The position numbers and the translations under genes are program-made. Below the pieces are notes generated by a model. The model saw nothing but the letters and a program-made list of their open reading frames with translations. It searched no databases and was not told the origin of the DNA. A DNA stretch of 64,000 bases from Prorocentrum cordatum (taxonomy: Eukaryota; Sar; Dinophyceae; Prorocentrales; Prorocentraceae): positions 102,501 to 166,500 of the forward strand of contig CAUYUJ010016715.1 of NCBI GenBank assembly GCA_963575745.1. Reading direction: 5' to 3'. Position 1 is the first letter of the stretch, and the number at the start of each line of letters is the position of its first letter. Of this stretch, positions 43,178 to 53,734 are shown one piece after another.

Positions 43178-43515
43178 GATGCCGAGCTGCACTGGCAATG
43201 CCTCGCCTGCACCGGGGCTCTGCTGTGTTCTTTGGAAGAAGAAACGCCATAAACATAAACTGTTGGATCTCCGCGCGGATTTCTCGGATCCGCGCCGGAC
43301 CCCTTTCCCTGGCGCGCGGAGCGCGCAAGGTGCGGCGCCAGAGGCGCCGCGGGGGGGGGGCCCAGCGCGGATCAAGAGATCTGCGCGGAGCGCCAAAAGT
43401 TTATGTATATAGCGTTTCTTCTTCTTCTTCGATTCTTGCCCGCTGGAGCATTTGACACGCGTGCGGAGCTACGCTGTCGATGCCACGCCTTCCTGCGGCT
43501 TTGCTGTGTTCCTGC
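43178..43515 (+). repeat. ~55-bp direct repeats flanking family B element
   Basis: Sequence at about 43178-43233 (GAGCTGCACTG, ATGCCTCGCCT, GGCTCTGCTGTGTTC) recurs diverged at 43460-43515 (GAGCTACGCTG, ATGCCACGCCT, GGCTTTGCTGTGTTC). Too long and diverged for a simple target duplication. The element may have landed between tandem units. Confidence 0.6.
43235..43430. mobile_element. Short inverted-repeat element, family B (~196 bp)
   Basis: Arms of about 60 bp pair across the element: left GAAGAAGAAACGC, ATAAACT, CTCCGCGCGGAT, GGATCCGCGC; the right arm is their complement (GCGCGGATCAAGAGATC, GCGCGGAG, AGTTTATGTAT, GCGTTTCTTCTTC). The centre holds a smaller GCGCGCGGAGCGCGC-type palindrome and GGCGCC words. 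No coding capacity. A partial copy is at 35618-35692. Confidence 0.9.
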
Positions 43516-43980
43516 TGTGAACGCACACCGCTTGAGGCGGTGGAGAGCTTGAGAGATCCATCCAACCAAACGCGAGAAGGCATGGCGACCTTACCCGGGC
43601 AGCTGACGCGAGATTGCCAGCGCGGTCGACCCCGTTAGCTTCCCTCGCTCGCCTGCCCGTGGCCAGGCCCATGGCCCAGGAGCGCTTCCCTGGCGTGGCA
43701 GGGGAGGCATCAGGCACCGCTCCTGGGCTTAGGATGGGCCTGTGGATGCTGCGTGGATCTCGTCGCCCTATCCTGGACACCCATGTGCCTACCCCCAGGG
43801 GCCAGGGCCAGTCCATCGTCCCGAGTTGTTTCCGGACTGTCCCTGGTCAGGAGCGGCCTCAAAAGTCCGAAGGTGCCGAAGAAGACTCCAGAACCCGTTT
43901 CCATCAGGACCGCTCTCCTTCGCGCCGACCCACTGCGCCGAGGACCCCCTAGCTGCGTGCACCATCAATCAGCATCGAAT
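43516..43980. other. Unassigned, no gene seen
   Basis: Open frames without a recognisable domain. Confidence 0.35.
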
Positions 43981-43984
43981 CGAC

Positions 43985-44120
43985 AATCCGGATCCAAGTG
44001 TGCGTCGGAATCGGAACGTGTATCAGATCGGGCTGCATCGAACCAGCGACGAAATCCAATCGGACAGGCTGCGCAAGGATACGCAACAATACCCATGTGA
44101 GCGCCGACCCGCATCTGATC
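43985..44120 (+). repeat. GGATCG-rich block, copy 2
   Basis: Diverged match to 6370-6510. About 1.2 kb downstream lies the second 73-bp satellite element, as in copy 1. Confidence 0.6.
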
Positions 44121-45050
44121 GCCTGAACGTCAGAGGGGGATGTATCGACATGGAAACGGCGGAGACAGGGTTCCGATTGCGAGACCGCACCTTTTTGGGT
44201 ATGGTGGAAGACCCGGGACCTGGGACCCAGGCCCCTGTCGGCGATGAATGGGATCGGTGCGCTCTCCCCGCCCTTCAGGTCATGACTCGGCTCTCCGGCG
44301 GCCGTCAGGGACGATCCGGACAACCCTGAATGTTTCCGGCGAGGCGCAGCTGCTGAAGAGCACCCCGAGGCTAGACGACCGCCCAAAAAAAACGAGAACG
44401 CCGCCCGAACACCTCGAGATCCGATGCATCCCCCTCCCACGAGCATCCCCCCCCCCACGTTGCCCCTGGGCCCCCGCCCCCCTCGGGGAGCCGTCGGTCC
44501 AGGACCCCGCTGCGCGTCGCCATCATGGCCGAAGGGGGGGGGTCCAGCGGGTCCCTGGCGGTTCCAGCCGCGCGCTGTGCGCTCGGGCCGCGGTGGGGGC
44601 TGGCAGCGCGCACGCGCGGGGGGGGGAGGCACGCACCAGGGGCAGCGGGCCGTCGCGGCTTGGGGGAGGTGGCAGGAGGGTGAGTCAGGAGCTCCTGGGA
44701 GGACTGCGTGGGGATGACTGCGGGCTCTGAAGCCGGTTTGAGGGGCGAATGCGCCAGGTCTGCGAGATTGGCCAGATTAAGATTAAGATGGATCGCGCAG
44801 AATTGAACCAGATGGACGGGATCAGGCCAGACTGCCCGGCGCGTAGCGGGGAGAGACGACACAACAAGACGGCGGCGAGGACAGTGACGATGATTAGGGG
44901 GCGAACGCGACCGGGCACGAAGAGGAGGAGGAGGAGGAGGAGGAGGAGGAGGAGGAAGAGGGAGAGGACGACAAATAGCGTGGTGAAAATGAAGGACATG
45001 AAGCAGATGAGATAGTAAGGAGTCACCAGATGCAGAAGCTTAAAAGAAGG
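44121..45050. other. Unassigned region with (GGA)n
   Basis: No gene recognised. A GGA microsatellite lies at about 44918-44958. Confidence 0.4.
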
Positions 45051-45054
45051 AAGA

Positions 45055-46010
45055 GGCCGCTGGCCCCCTTGCGGGACCATCAGGCTGCGAGGATTAAGCT
45101 TGCTGCTCCCTGCACCAGTTTCCAGTTTCCAGTTTCCGTTGTTACGGTACTGCTGTCTGCTTCCTACTGTAAGTTGTTACTGTCCGCGCGAGGGAGGGGG
45201 GCCGAAACCGCCCTGGTTAGCACCGCCCGAGAGGGTTCTCAGAGTTCCTGGGGGGGTAGAAGTTGACACCCCTCACGCAGGTCGGCGGGGTCAGGGTCCA
45301 ACGACACGGGGGATTTGCCACGTTTCTAAAATTCGGTGGCACCCCTCACGCAGATCGGCGGGGTCAGGGTCCAAAAACATTTGGGATTTGCCACATTTCT
45401 GAAATCCGGTGGCACCCCTCACGCAGATCGGCGGGGTCAGGGTCCAAAAACACAACGGATTTGCCGTATGTTTTAAATTCGGTGGCACCCCTCACGCAGA
45501 TCGGCGGGGTCAGGGTCCAAAAACACAAGGTATTTGCAACATTTCTGAAATTTCCTGACACCCCTCACGCAGATCGGCGGGGTCAGGGTCCAAAAACATT
45601 CGGAATTTGCAGCATTTCTGAAATCCGGTGGCACCCCTCACGCAGATCGGCGGGGTCAGGGTCCAAAAACACAACGGATTTGCCACATTTCTGAAATTCG
45701 GTGGCACCCCTCACGCAGATCGGCGGGGGTCAGGGTCCAAAAACAGAAGGGATTTGCAACATTTCTAAAATTCGGTGGCACCCTTCACGCAGCTCCGTAG
45801 GGTCAGGATCCAAAAACAGAAGGGATTTGCCACATGTCTGAAATTCGGCGGCACCCCTCACGCAAATCGGCAGGGTCGGGGTCGAAAAACAAATAGGTTC
45901 CGACACTGCTTCACGGCAAAGCCAAAGCCTCATGACTGCGCTCTCCCATGGCCCATCCTCCGAGAGAGGGGGCCGGCGGCAGGGGGCGAAGCCCTCACGG
46001 ATAATAACCT
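45055..46010 (+). mobile_element. Dispersed composite element with internal 73-bp array, copy 2
   Basis: Head 45055-45266 and tail 45890-46010 match those of 6990-8300 (shared words listed there), with a 9-unit array between. The head has CCAGTTTCC repeated. Same orientation as copy 1. Confidence 0.75.
45267..45895 (+). repeat. 73-bp tandem array, 9 units
   Basis: Units at 45267, 45340, 45413, 45486, 45559, 45632, 45705, 45779 and 45852, spaced 73 (once 74). More homogeneous than copy 1. Confidence 0.97.
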
Positions 46011-47630
46011 TGGAGGTGAACCTGGAAAGGACGAAGAACGGACGCCCGTGGCGGATGAAGAAGACGAAACATAATAATAGCTTAAATGTGAGCAACACGA
46101 ATGACAACACTTTGATGATACGAGCCACCGTGGACCTGAACCAGTAAGTTGGTGCACTGTGGTCGACGTGCAGGCTACATATCTAGTGAAAGAGATGTGG
46201 TGTACACTATATGGTGCAAGCTACGTGGTGCATTTCTCTAATGCCATTCACGCGTCGTCCCTTCAACTGCTCGCACCAACAACCCACCGTACCATCCGCA
46301 ATTTATTTTGCAAATCCCTTAGAGCCGCGTTTGCGGTGAGTGCTTGGCACAACCGACGCGGCCGCGATGGTGCTAACCGATGGGATCTTCCCAACGCGTC
46401 TCAGAGGCCGCGCTGGTGCGTGGGTGCTTCATTTGATGTTTGCCAGCGGTTGTTTGGTCAAACCCACTGCTCGCGCAATCGTTTCCCCTTCCCGCCAGCA
46501 ACTTGTCGGCAACACCCACCTGGTCATGATCTCTACGAGCGCACGGTTGCGTGGAACTCAACTTGGTTCGCACAACCCGTTCGGATGCGATTGCGGCTGC
46601 CGTTTGCTGGCTTATCTCCGCGGCCGCAGTGGCGCGCGCCCGCTTCCGCGCAGATCGGCCAGCTGGTTGGGCACCAATGATTGCGGCCGCGCTGATGACT
46701 ACTAGTGCCACTGGGGACTTCACTCTGCTTCTCAAAGGCCGCGCCAGCGCACAAGCACTTCCGTTTGGGTCCGTGACTCGGGCGGGCGCAATATCATGAT
46801 GACGCATGGAACAGCAGCAACGGTAATGAACATAACCGTGGTGATTGTGGCGATGATAATGTTGACGAGGGTAAGGCCAGTGGCGGCGCCGATGCTGGTA
46901 TCGACGATGATTGTGATGACGTCCATGTGTTTGTGATGAAGGTAAGCCTGCTGATCAATGGCGGCGGTTGGCGATGACGATGACGAAGGTGATGCGATGG
47001 CGCTGATCATGGTCCTGATGAACAGTGTGCGCGAAAAAAAGCAAATCTGTCAGACTTGCGATTCGTCGCAGAAGCTGTAAACATGTGACCTTCAAATTCT
47101 GAGATATCCGATGGTTTCAAAAAGATCTTGGCACGCGCGCGTGGCGGCGCGCGCGTGCCCATATGGTATGATGTGTGATGGATTCATGCGCTAGGCGCGT
47201 GCTTGACCCAAGCAGATGCACCGCGTGGTGAGATGAGAATGCGGGATTGGGACGGGATTGGTCAAGCCATATGGCTTTCCCATGATTCCAGCAAGACATA
47301 CTGCATGGGAAACCATGCGTGTTGCTTCACGATGTGATGTTGGAGTGCCATCAACACCCGCGTTTTTGCATGAGATTGACATGTGCGCGCGCGTGTAGAC
47401 CGTGTCGTGCGCGTTGAAATTGACCTTCGCAAACTGATCTTCTGAAATGGCAGAATGTGCGCGCGTTGTAACATTGGACAGGGATGAATGGGGGTTAAAT
47501 ACCGGCCATCCTGGCATGGCCTGATTCGTATGGAAAATGAAAGATGGGGCAGGAACATAATCATACGTGTACGATCCCCAGGGGTGGGGGGCGATGAACC
47601 TGGGGGAGAAGGGTGACGTGTTGCAAGCTA
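46011..47630. other. Unassigned region, no gene recognised
   Basis: Contains open frames of 80-170 codons on both strands at 46160-46800 without domains, GATGATG-rich low complexity at about 46800-47000, and several GCGGCCGC words at 46.36-46.68 kb. TGGTGCAAGCTACGTGGTGC occurs at about 46212 and again at about 47633, in front of the next array. Confidence 0.35.
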
Positions 47631-47639
47631 TGTGGTGCA

Positions 47640-48112
47640 AGCTACGTGGTGCAAACCCTGGTGACGCGGCAACGAGACGGCAACGGGCGGCAACAGGTGA
47701 CAACGGGCAGCAACGTGGCGAATCCTCGGCGGACCCCGAAAGCGGCAACGGGCGGCAACGTGACGAATCCTCGGCGGACCTCCAAGCGGCAAAGAGGCGG
47801 CAACGGGCGGGAAGGAAGGGCAACGGGCGGCAACGTGAAAAATTCCCTGGCGGACCCCCCCGAGCGGCACCCAGGAGGTGCAACGGGCGGCAGCTGACAG
47901 CAACGGGCGACAACTGGCAAATCCTCAGCGGACCTCCAAGCGGCAACGAGGCTCCAACGGGCGGCAACGTGGCGAATCCTCGGCGGACCCCTCCAAGCGT
48001 CAACAATGCGGCAACGTGCAGCAATTGGGCGGCAAGGGGCGGCAACGTGGCGAATCCTCGGCGCACGCCCCAAGCGGCATCGAGGCGGCAACGTGACGAA
48101 TCCTCGGCGGAC
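47640..48112. repeat. Degenerate GGCAACGGGCGGCAACGT repeats
   Basis: Irregular 40-80-bp units built from GGGCGGCAACGTG, CGAATCCTCGGCGGACC and CCAAGCGGCAACG. Open frames (291 codons minus at 47191-48066) reflect the repeat. Confidence 0.85.
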
Positions 48113-48705
48113 CCAACGAATTACTTAGCAAGGGAAGCGAGACTCCCTAAGAGCAGGCACCGTTTGAGAAATATCAAAAAGAGGGGGGCTGAAGCGTGGA
48201 CCAGGATGGTGGGGATGAGCCGTGCCCGAGCGCTAGCAATCAGGAAGGACGCTGGCGTGCACGCAATCACCCCTTGGTTGCCATGGCGAACAAACGAGAT
48301 CCTCAGAGAAAGCGGACCAAGACCCTAGCGGCCCCACTGGAACCAGGCGTTCCGCCCGGAGTGGTTGTTTGATGGTTGTTTTACGAAGCAATTATCACAA
48401 CAACATGTCGCAACAATCGAAGTGTCAAGAAATTTGCAAACCTGCGCGGAGCAAACTCTGCCAATCTCGCCGCCGAGCCGACGAAATTGCTGTTGCCCTG
48501 TGTTGGGACACTCGTCAAGGAAATCTGACACTACAAAGTTCGTTGGAGCCTTCGTTGGAGCCGAACTGTCCTGTCCCTCAGAACCCCTCTTCGCCCCAGA
48601 AACAGCCAAACATCGATCCCGAGACACCTCCCGAACTGGACCCTGGCCACATCCAGCCGTGGCGGCGAGGCCCTGCACAGACTCCCGTGGGGCCGTCGGC
48701 GACCC
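48113..48705. other. Unassigned, no gene recognised
   Basis: Plus frames continue from here into the GGA run. Some ordinary composition (for example at 48.37-48.55 kb) but no domain. Confidence 0.35.
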
Positions 48706-48709
48706 GAGG

Positions 48710-48762
48710 AGGAGAAGGAGGAGGAGGAGGAGGAGGAGGAGGAGGAGGAGGAGGAGGAGGAG
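48710..48762 (+). repeat. (GGA)n microsatellite
   Basis: GGA/GAG run of about 50 bases. Confidence 0.95.
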
Positions 48763-49139
48763 GTGCTCCGGCCCGGCTCCTGCGCGTCCCCGGGCCCCTC
48801 TGCCGAGGGGTCGGCCCTCGACCCTCGAGGGCCGAGGGGGGAGGCTTTCGGGCGCGTCGGGCTCTGGAGGCCTCCAGGCTTGGGCGCGCACTGAGGGGGG
48901 GGGCGCCACACATGGAGGGGGGCAGGAGACAGGTGCTCCATCAGGGCACTTACAGGCTCCCTTCGGGGGCCCCCAAGGGCACCTTTTCTGCAGCCCTCGC
49001 TGCCCCCCGATGCATCGCCCCCCCGCATTGCGCGCCCCCCATGTCTCGGCCTCTGGAGGCCTCCGGTGGCCAGGATCTGGGGCGGGAGCCAAACTCCTGG
49101 CTCAGCCCGCCTGTCCCTCCTCCTCTGGCCCCGCCCTCC

Positions 49140-49231
49140 TGCTTCTTCTTCTTCTTCTTCTTCTTCTTCTCCTCCTCCTCCTCCTCCTCCTCCTCCTCCT
49201 CCTCCTCCTCCTCCTCCTCCTCCTCCTCCTC
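49140..49231 (+). repeat. (TTC)n changing to (TCC)n microsatellite
   Basis: About 28 bases of CTT/TTC pass directly into about 60 bases of TCC. Confidence 0.97.
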
Positions 49232-49389
49232 TGGCATTCTCGCGTTGCGGCGAAGACACGACGTATTGTTTTTGCCTCTTTTCGAGTCCCATGGGGCCCT
49301 CACTGGGCCCTGGGACTGTCAGAAAACTGCTCGGGTCGCGTTGCTGAAAATCACGACGTCGGATGCCTGGGCTCCCTGCGTCCAAAAAT

Positions 49390-49640
49390 GACCACAGCTG
49401 ACAGCCACGACCCCCGCACGGCGGCGACCACGCCGACGAGGAGATACCACGTCGACGTCGTCGCCGTCGGCCGCGATTTTGACGGCGACCACGACGGCCG
49501 CGACCACGAGCGCGAACCACGCCGACGACGCCGACGACGACCTCGAAAATGCGGATGTCGGCGACCACGACGACGTGGACGTCGACGTCGTCGACGTACG
49601 ACGACCAGGGCGACGACACATGACAAATGACCACGGCAAC
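49390..49640 (+). repeat. GACGAC/CGACCACGA-type tract
   Basis: Imperfect GAC, CGA and CCACGACG words over about 250 bases. Confidence 0.75.
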
Positions 49641-50950
49641 GCCCACGAGGGGGAAAACCACGAACGACGATGGAAGTCCACCGACAACAGACGTCGAACG
49701 ACGACGGCCGAACGAACACGGCGGCGACGATCCGCGGCGCGCATGCTTTTGCTGCGCTGCCCGGGCGCCGCCGCCCCGCCTCAGCCGTCGAGCAGGAGCC
49801 CCCCGAGCAGGCCCCGGAGCCCGCGCAGCCCCGAGAGCGCCCGGCCGACGTGGACGGGGGGCCAAGCCGGGAGGCCCCTCGCCGACCCATCGGCGACGCA
49901 CCGCCGCACTCCGGGGCCCGTGCCTCCACCTCGGGGCCGGTGGTCCCCCCCCTGCATGCAAGACGAAGCCAGGACGAGGATGGCGTCGGGCGAGGAACAG
50001 TCGAGCATCTCTGAGATCTGGCGGCTCTGGAAGATGTCTCGGGCGCCGCGGCCTTCTCGGAGCGTCGTCCCGGAAGGCTCTGGGAGCGTTTCAGAACGCT
50101 CTGGAACGGATCTGTCCTCGTCCCAGCCCCGTCCGCCCCCTGTATCGCTGCCCCTCAGGGCAGGCCCTGGCCTCTCCTCGCAGTGGGGCCCGGGAGGCCA
50201 CCCAGGAGGGCAGCAGGGCTGCAGCAAGCGAGCGCGCCGCACCCTCGTGACTACCCCCCCCCCCAAATCTCCAGCGATTCAGACCCGGGCGTCGCCTCCA
50301 AGTCGATGCTTCCCCCCCCCCTGGAGCCGGTCCCGCAAACCAGGGAGCAACGCTTGGGGGGGATCGGCTCAGGGAGGGGGGGGTGCATCGACCCCCAATC
50401 GTATATTCGATCGCCGACTGGGGCCCGATAGCCCACCCCGCCCAGGACCGTCTGGTCTCGCTACAGAGAGCTTATCGCCGATCTGTCGGCGACGTATCGC
50501 CGACTCCAGGCAGATGTTCCCCCTCCTGAGCCAGTCCCCCACTATCATTTCTCCTCGCTGGTGGCTTCAGCGGAGCTCCAGCGGCGGTGCCAGGCACCTG
50601 CGCGTCTTTGTTTGTTTCGTTCTCCATCCGGATGTCTGACCTCTTCGGTTGTCCGTGGCTCTCTGCGGCACCCACCCAGCTCACCCCTGCGAGGGGCCCA
50701 GCCCGTAGACTAGGCGCAGGGAGGCCACCCGGTCAGCGCCGCCCGCCCCAGCCGGCTGCCCCAGACTGCTGCGCGGCAACGACGGCGCCGGGCTGGCCGG
50801 CTCGGCGGGGCCGCGCAGGTGGGATCGGGGGATCGCGCCGCTTCGCCGATGCATTGGCGACGTCGGCGATGCACTGGCGCCGTGGGCGTCGGCCATCGCG
50901 GCTGGCGATGCATCGGCGATCGGGTAGCACATTAACCACCTCGTCCTTCT
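49641..50950. other. GC-rich region, no gene recognised
   Basis: Long frames on both strands are Arg/Pro/Ala/Ser-rich. CGCCGATGCATTGG-type words cluster at about 50840-50925. Repeated GATCGCCGAC and CGCCGA words at 50380-50510. Confidence 0.4.
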
Positions 50951-50954
50951 TTCT

Positions 50955-51520
50955 CTTCCATCCTTCCTCCTCCTCCTCCTCCTCGTCCTCCTCCTTCTCC
51001 ACCTCCTCCTCCTCCTCCTCCTCCTCCTCCTCCTCCTCCTCCTCCTCCTCTTCCCTCCCCCTCCCTCCTCCCTCCTCCCTCCTCCCCCTCCTCCCCATTC
51101 TCCTCCCTCCTCCTCCTCCTCCTCTTCCTCCTCTTCCTCCTCCTCCAATTCACTCGTCACTTCTCCTCATCCTCCTCATCCTCCTCCTCCTTCTTCTCCT
51201 CCTATTCCTTATCCTCCTCCTCCTCCTCCTCTTCCTCCTCTTCCTCCTCCTCCTCCAATTCACTCGTCACTTCTCCTCCTCCTCCTCATCCTCCTCCTCC
51301 TTCTTCTCCTCCTATTCCTTATCTTCCTCCTCCTCCTCCTCCTCCTCCTCCGCTCTAGATCCCTCCACTCCTCTTTCCTACTCCCTCGACCTCGACCTCC
51401 TCCTTCGTTCTCCCTCCTCCATCCCTCCTCCTTCCTCCCTCCTCCGTTCCCCCCCTCCTCCTGTCCTCCTCTTCCTCCTCCTCCTCCTGCCTTCTCCTTC
51501 TGCTTTCTCCTCCTTCTTAG
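50955..51520 (+). repeat. Long (TCC)n-dominated pyrimidine tract
   Basis: Over 500 bases almost entirely C and T. An internal duplication of about 120 bases is marked by CAATTCACTCGTCACTTCTC at about 51146 and 51257, followed by CTCCTATTCCTTATC at about 51200 and 51310. Confidence 0.95.
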
Positions 51521-52210
51521 ATCGATCCCATCCTCCTTCCTCCCTCCGCCTGGTTCGCTCGCTCGCTCGGCACACCAACACGGCAAGTTCGTGCGGCACT
51601 CGGTCCTTTCATACGGACACCGCGTGGAGCGCGCCACGGAGGGGGCTCCAGCTCTGATTCAAGAACACCGCGCGAACCTCCAACAGGTTGTGTCGACGTA
51701 CATGTCATGTCTTCTCCTTCTTCAAGAGTGCACGAACAAGTCAGGGCCCAAAACCTCCAGTCGCGATTTCGATCGCAACGAAGAGCGGCTGTGGAACTAT
51801 TCGAAAGTTCCGAAAGGCGTGGCATCCCGCGCGCGCGAAAGCCTCCTGTCGCGATGCATGTGGCAAGGAACAGATGCTGGGGTGAAGGTGCGAAGACGTC
51901 CCCCCCCCGCCCCCTACCGACGGCCCGCGAAAACAATCCCGACGCGATTTCTTGGCAATAAGAAAAATCGCGGGTGGTCCAAACAACTTCCGCCCCCCGA
52001 CCATCCCACGACAACCTCCCCGCCCACCAAACCCAACCATCCTCCGATATGATGTTTGCCTGCGATCCTGTGGTGTTGGGTCCAAATGTTGAATCCGCGG
52101 CGCCCCACGTTCACTCCTCCTCCTTCCTCCTTCCCCTCCCTCCCTCCCTCCTCCCGCTTCTGCCCTGCGCATGTCATCGCCATCACCCCTCACACGATTC
52201 GCGTACCAAT
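51521..52210. other. Unassigned, no gene recognised
   Basis: CCTCC(A/T)GTCGCGAT recurs at about 51748 and 51841. Otherwise no repeat or domain. Confidence 0.35.
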
Positions 52211-52215
52211 ACGGA

Positions 52216-52800
52216 ACGCCACAAAGGACCGCTGTGACAAGAATCGTATGCACCACCTCGCCCATTTTGACACTTCCGCGCACGTTCCGCGGCCCCGCAG
52301 AGAGCTCCACCGAAGGCCGCAGCGGCAAGAATCACATGCGCCCCCCACCCCGCCCAGTTGGACACGCCCCTCGTACATTTCACGGCTCCCTAGGAAGCTC
52401 CACCGATGGCCGCAGCGGCAGGAATCACATGCGTCTCCAAACGCATTTTGGCACACGTTCGTGGCCCCCCCACAGGGAGCGTGAAAGGAATCACGTGCGT
52501 CTCCACGCGCACTCCGAGGACGCAGTGGCAAGAACCACGTGGGCCCGCAAGACCAATTGTTCGCAAGCACCCCGCACATTGTGCGGCACCAGAGGGAGCT
52601 CAACCGAAGGCCGAAGTGGCAAGAACCACGTGCGTCCGCAGGTCTCATTTTAGCACTCCCCTCGTGGGCTTCGCGGCCACCTTGGGAGCTCCACAGAAAG
52701 CGTCAGTGGCAGGAATCGCGCGCGTCCCCAAGCCCATTTCGGCACGCCCCTCACACGCTTCGTGGCCCCCCAAGGAGCGCCGCAAAAGGAGGGAGCACAT
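52216..52800 (+). repeat. ~90-bp degenerate tandem repeat, about 6 units
   Basis: Words CACGCCCCTC, TTCG(C/T)GGCC, GGGAGCTCCACCGAAGGCCG, AGTGGCAAGAA and TCACGTGCGTC recur in order every 85-105 bases. Confidence 0.8.
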
Positions 52801-53004
52801 ACGTCCCCCCGCCCATGTCGCCCTCCCGCACCCTCATTCTAAACCACCCGAAGAAAACAAGTCTTATGCCCCAGCGCCGTAACTTGTTGTGGGGCATCAA
52901 AAACTGATATGGTTGCTGATGTATGGCCTTCCCCATATAAGTTTCCACCGCAGCCGGACATGACACAGCAGCGCTTTCGGTCCAAGCTCTGGCTGCGGCG
53001 AAGC

Positions 53005-53390
53005 AAGGAGCAGGACAATGACAACGACCACGACGACGACGCAGACAACGACGAGGAAGTCGAGTGTGAGGACGAGGACGACGGCGGCGACGGTTGGATT
53101 TCGGCTTTTTCCAAAACGATCGGCGGGCCCTGGGATCGTCAGAGAGTGTGTGTTTTTTCCTCCTCCTCCTCCTCCTCCTCCTCCTCCCCTTCCTCTTCCT
53201 CCTCCTCCTCTTCTTCCTCGTCATCCTGCTACTCCCCTATTCGCGCTCGTCCTCGCGGGCTATGTCGTCGTTTTCCCCTTCTGTTCCTGTTGACCCTGAC
53301 TCATCACCATCGCCGTCGTCATCGTCCCCCTCTTCCTCCTTTTCCTCCTCTTTTTCTTTCTCATCTTCCTATTTTCCTTTTGGGGGCGGG
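53005..53390 (+). repeat. GAC-rich then TCC-rich microsatellites
   Basis: GACGAC words at about 53018-53095 and TCC/TTC-rich runs at about 53158-53230 and 53330-53370. Confidence 0.85.
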
Positions 53391-53394
53391 ATAT

Positions 53395-53690
53395 TCCAAC
53401 CGGCGGAACAGAAGGTCTATGCCGATTATCGTATCTTGTGGTCTAAAGGCGAACAGACCGGCGCTCATCCCATCCAGCGGGATAGAAGGTGGGAGTGGCG
53501 CTCGCGTAGAACAGTGGTTACGCACATGTGTTTGGCTGTGGTCTGGGAGCATGGCGGGCACTCAATAATCGTTATCCCGCCCAGCGGGGTTGAAGGTTTT
53601 GATATTGGACAAATCAACACGCCATCATCAGAGCAACGCGAGATCGGCTAGACCGGCAACGCCGCCAGCGGGGCTTGGTGTTGTGAGGAC
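53395..53690 (+). repeat. Degenerate ~95-bp repeats with CCAGCGGG motif
   Basis: CC(A/G)(A/C)CCGGCGGAACAGAAGG, CATCCAGCGGGATAGAAGG, GCCCAGCGGGGTTGAAGG and GCCAGCGGGGCTTGG occur at about 53398, 53468, 53579 and 53662. Confidence 0.55.
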
Positions 53691-53734
53691 ATCTTTCGGC
53701 GGGGCCAGGGAGCCAGCAAAGAGTGAGAAAACCG

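Noticed and set aside
46330-46800. Large imperfect inverted repeat around GCGGCCGC words
   Set aside because: Several GCGGCCGC words and partly complementary neighbours were seen, but arms longer than about 12 bases did not hold up on manual pairing.
48531-49961. 476-codon minus-strand open frame
   Set aside because: It crosses GGA, TTC/TCC and GAC microsatellites, and its Gly, Glu, Arg and Ser runs mirror those repeats. The opposite strand is equally open.
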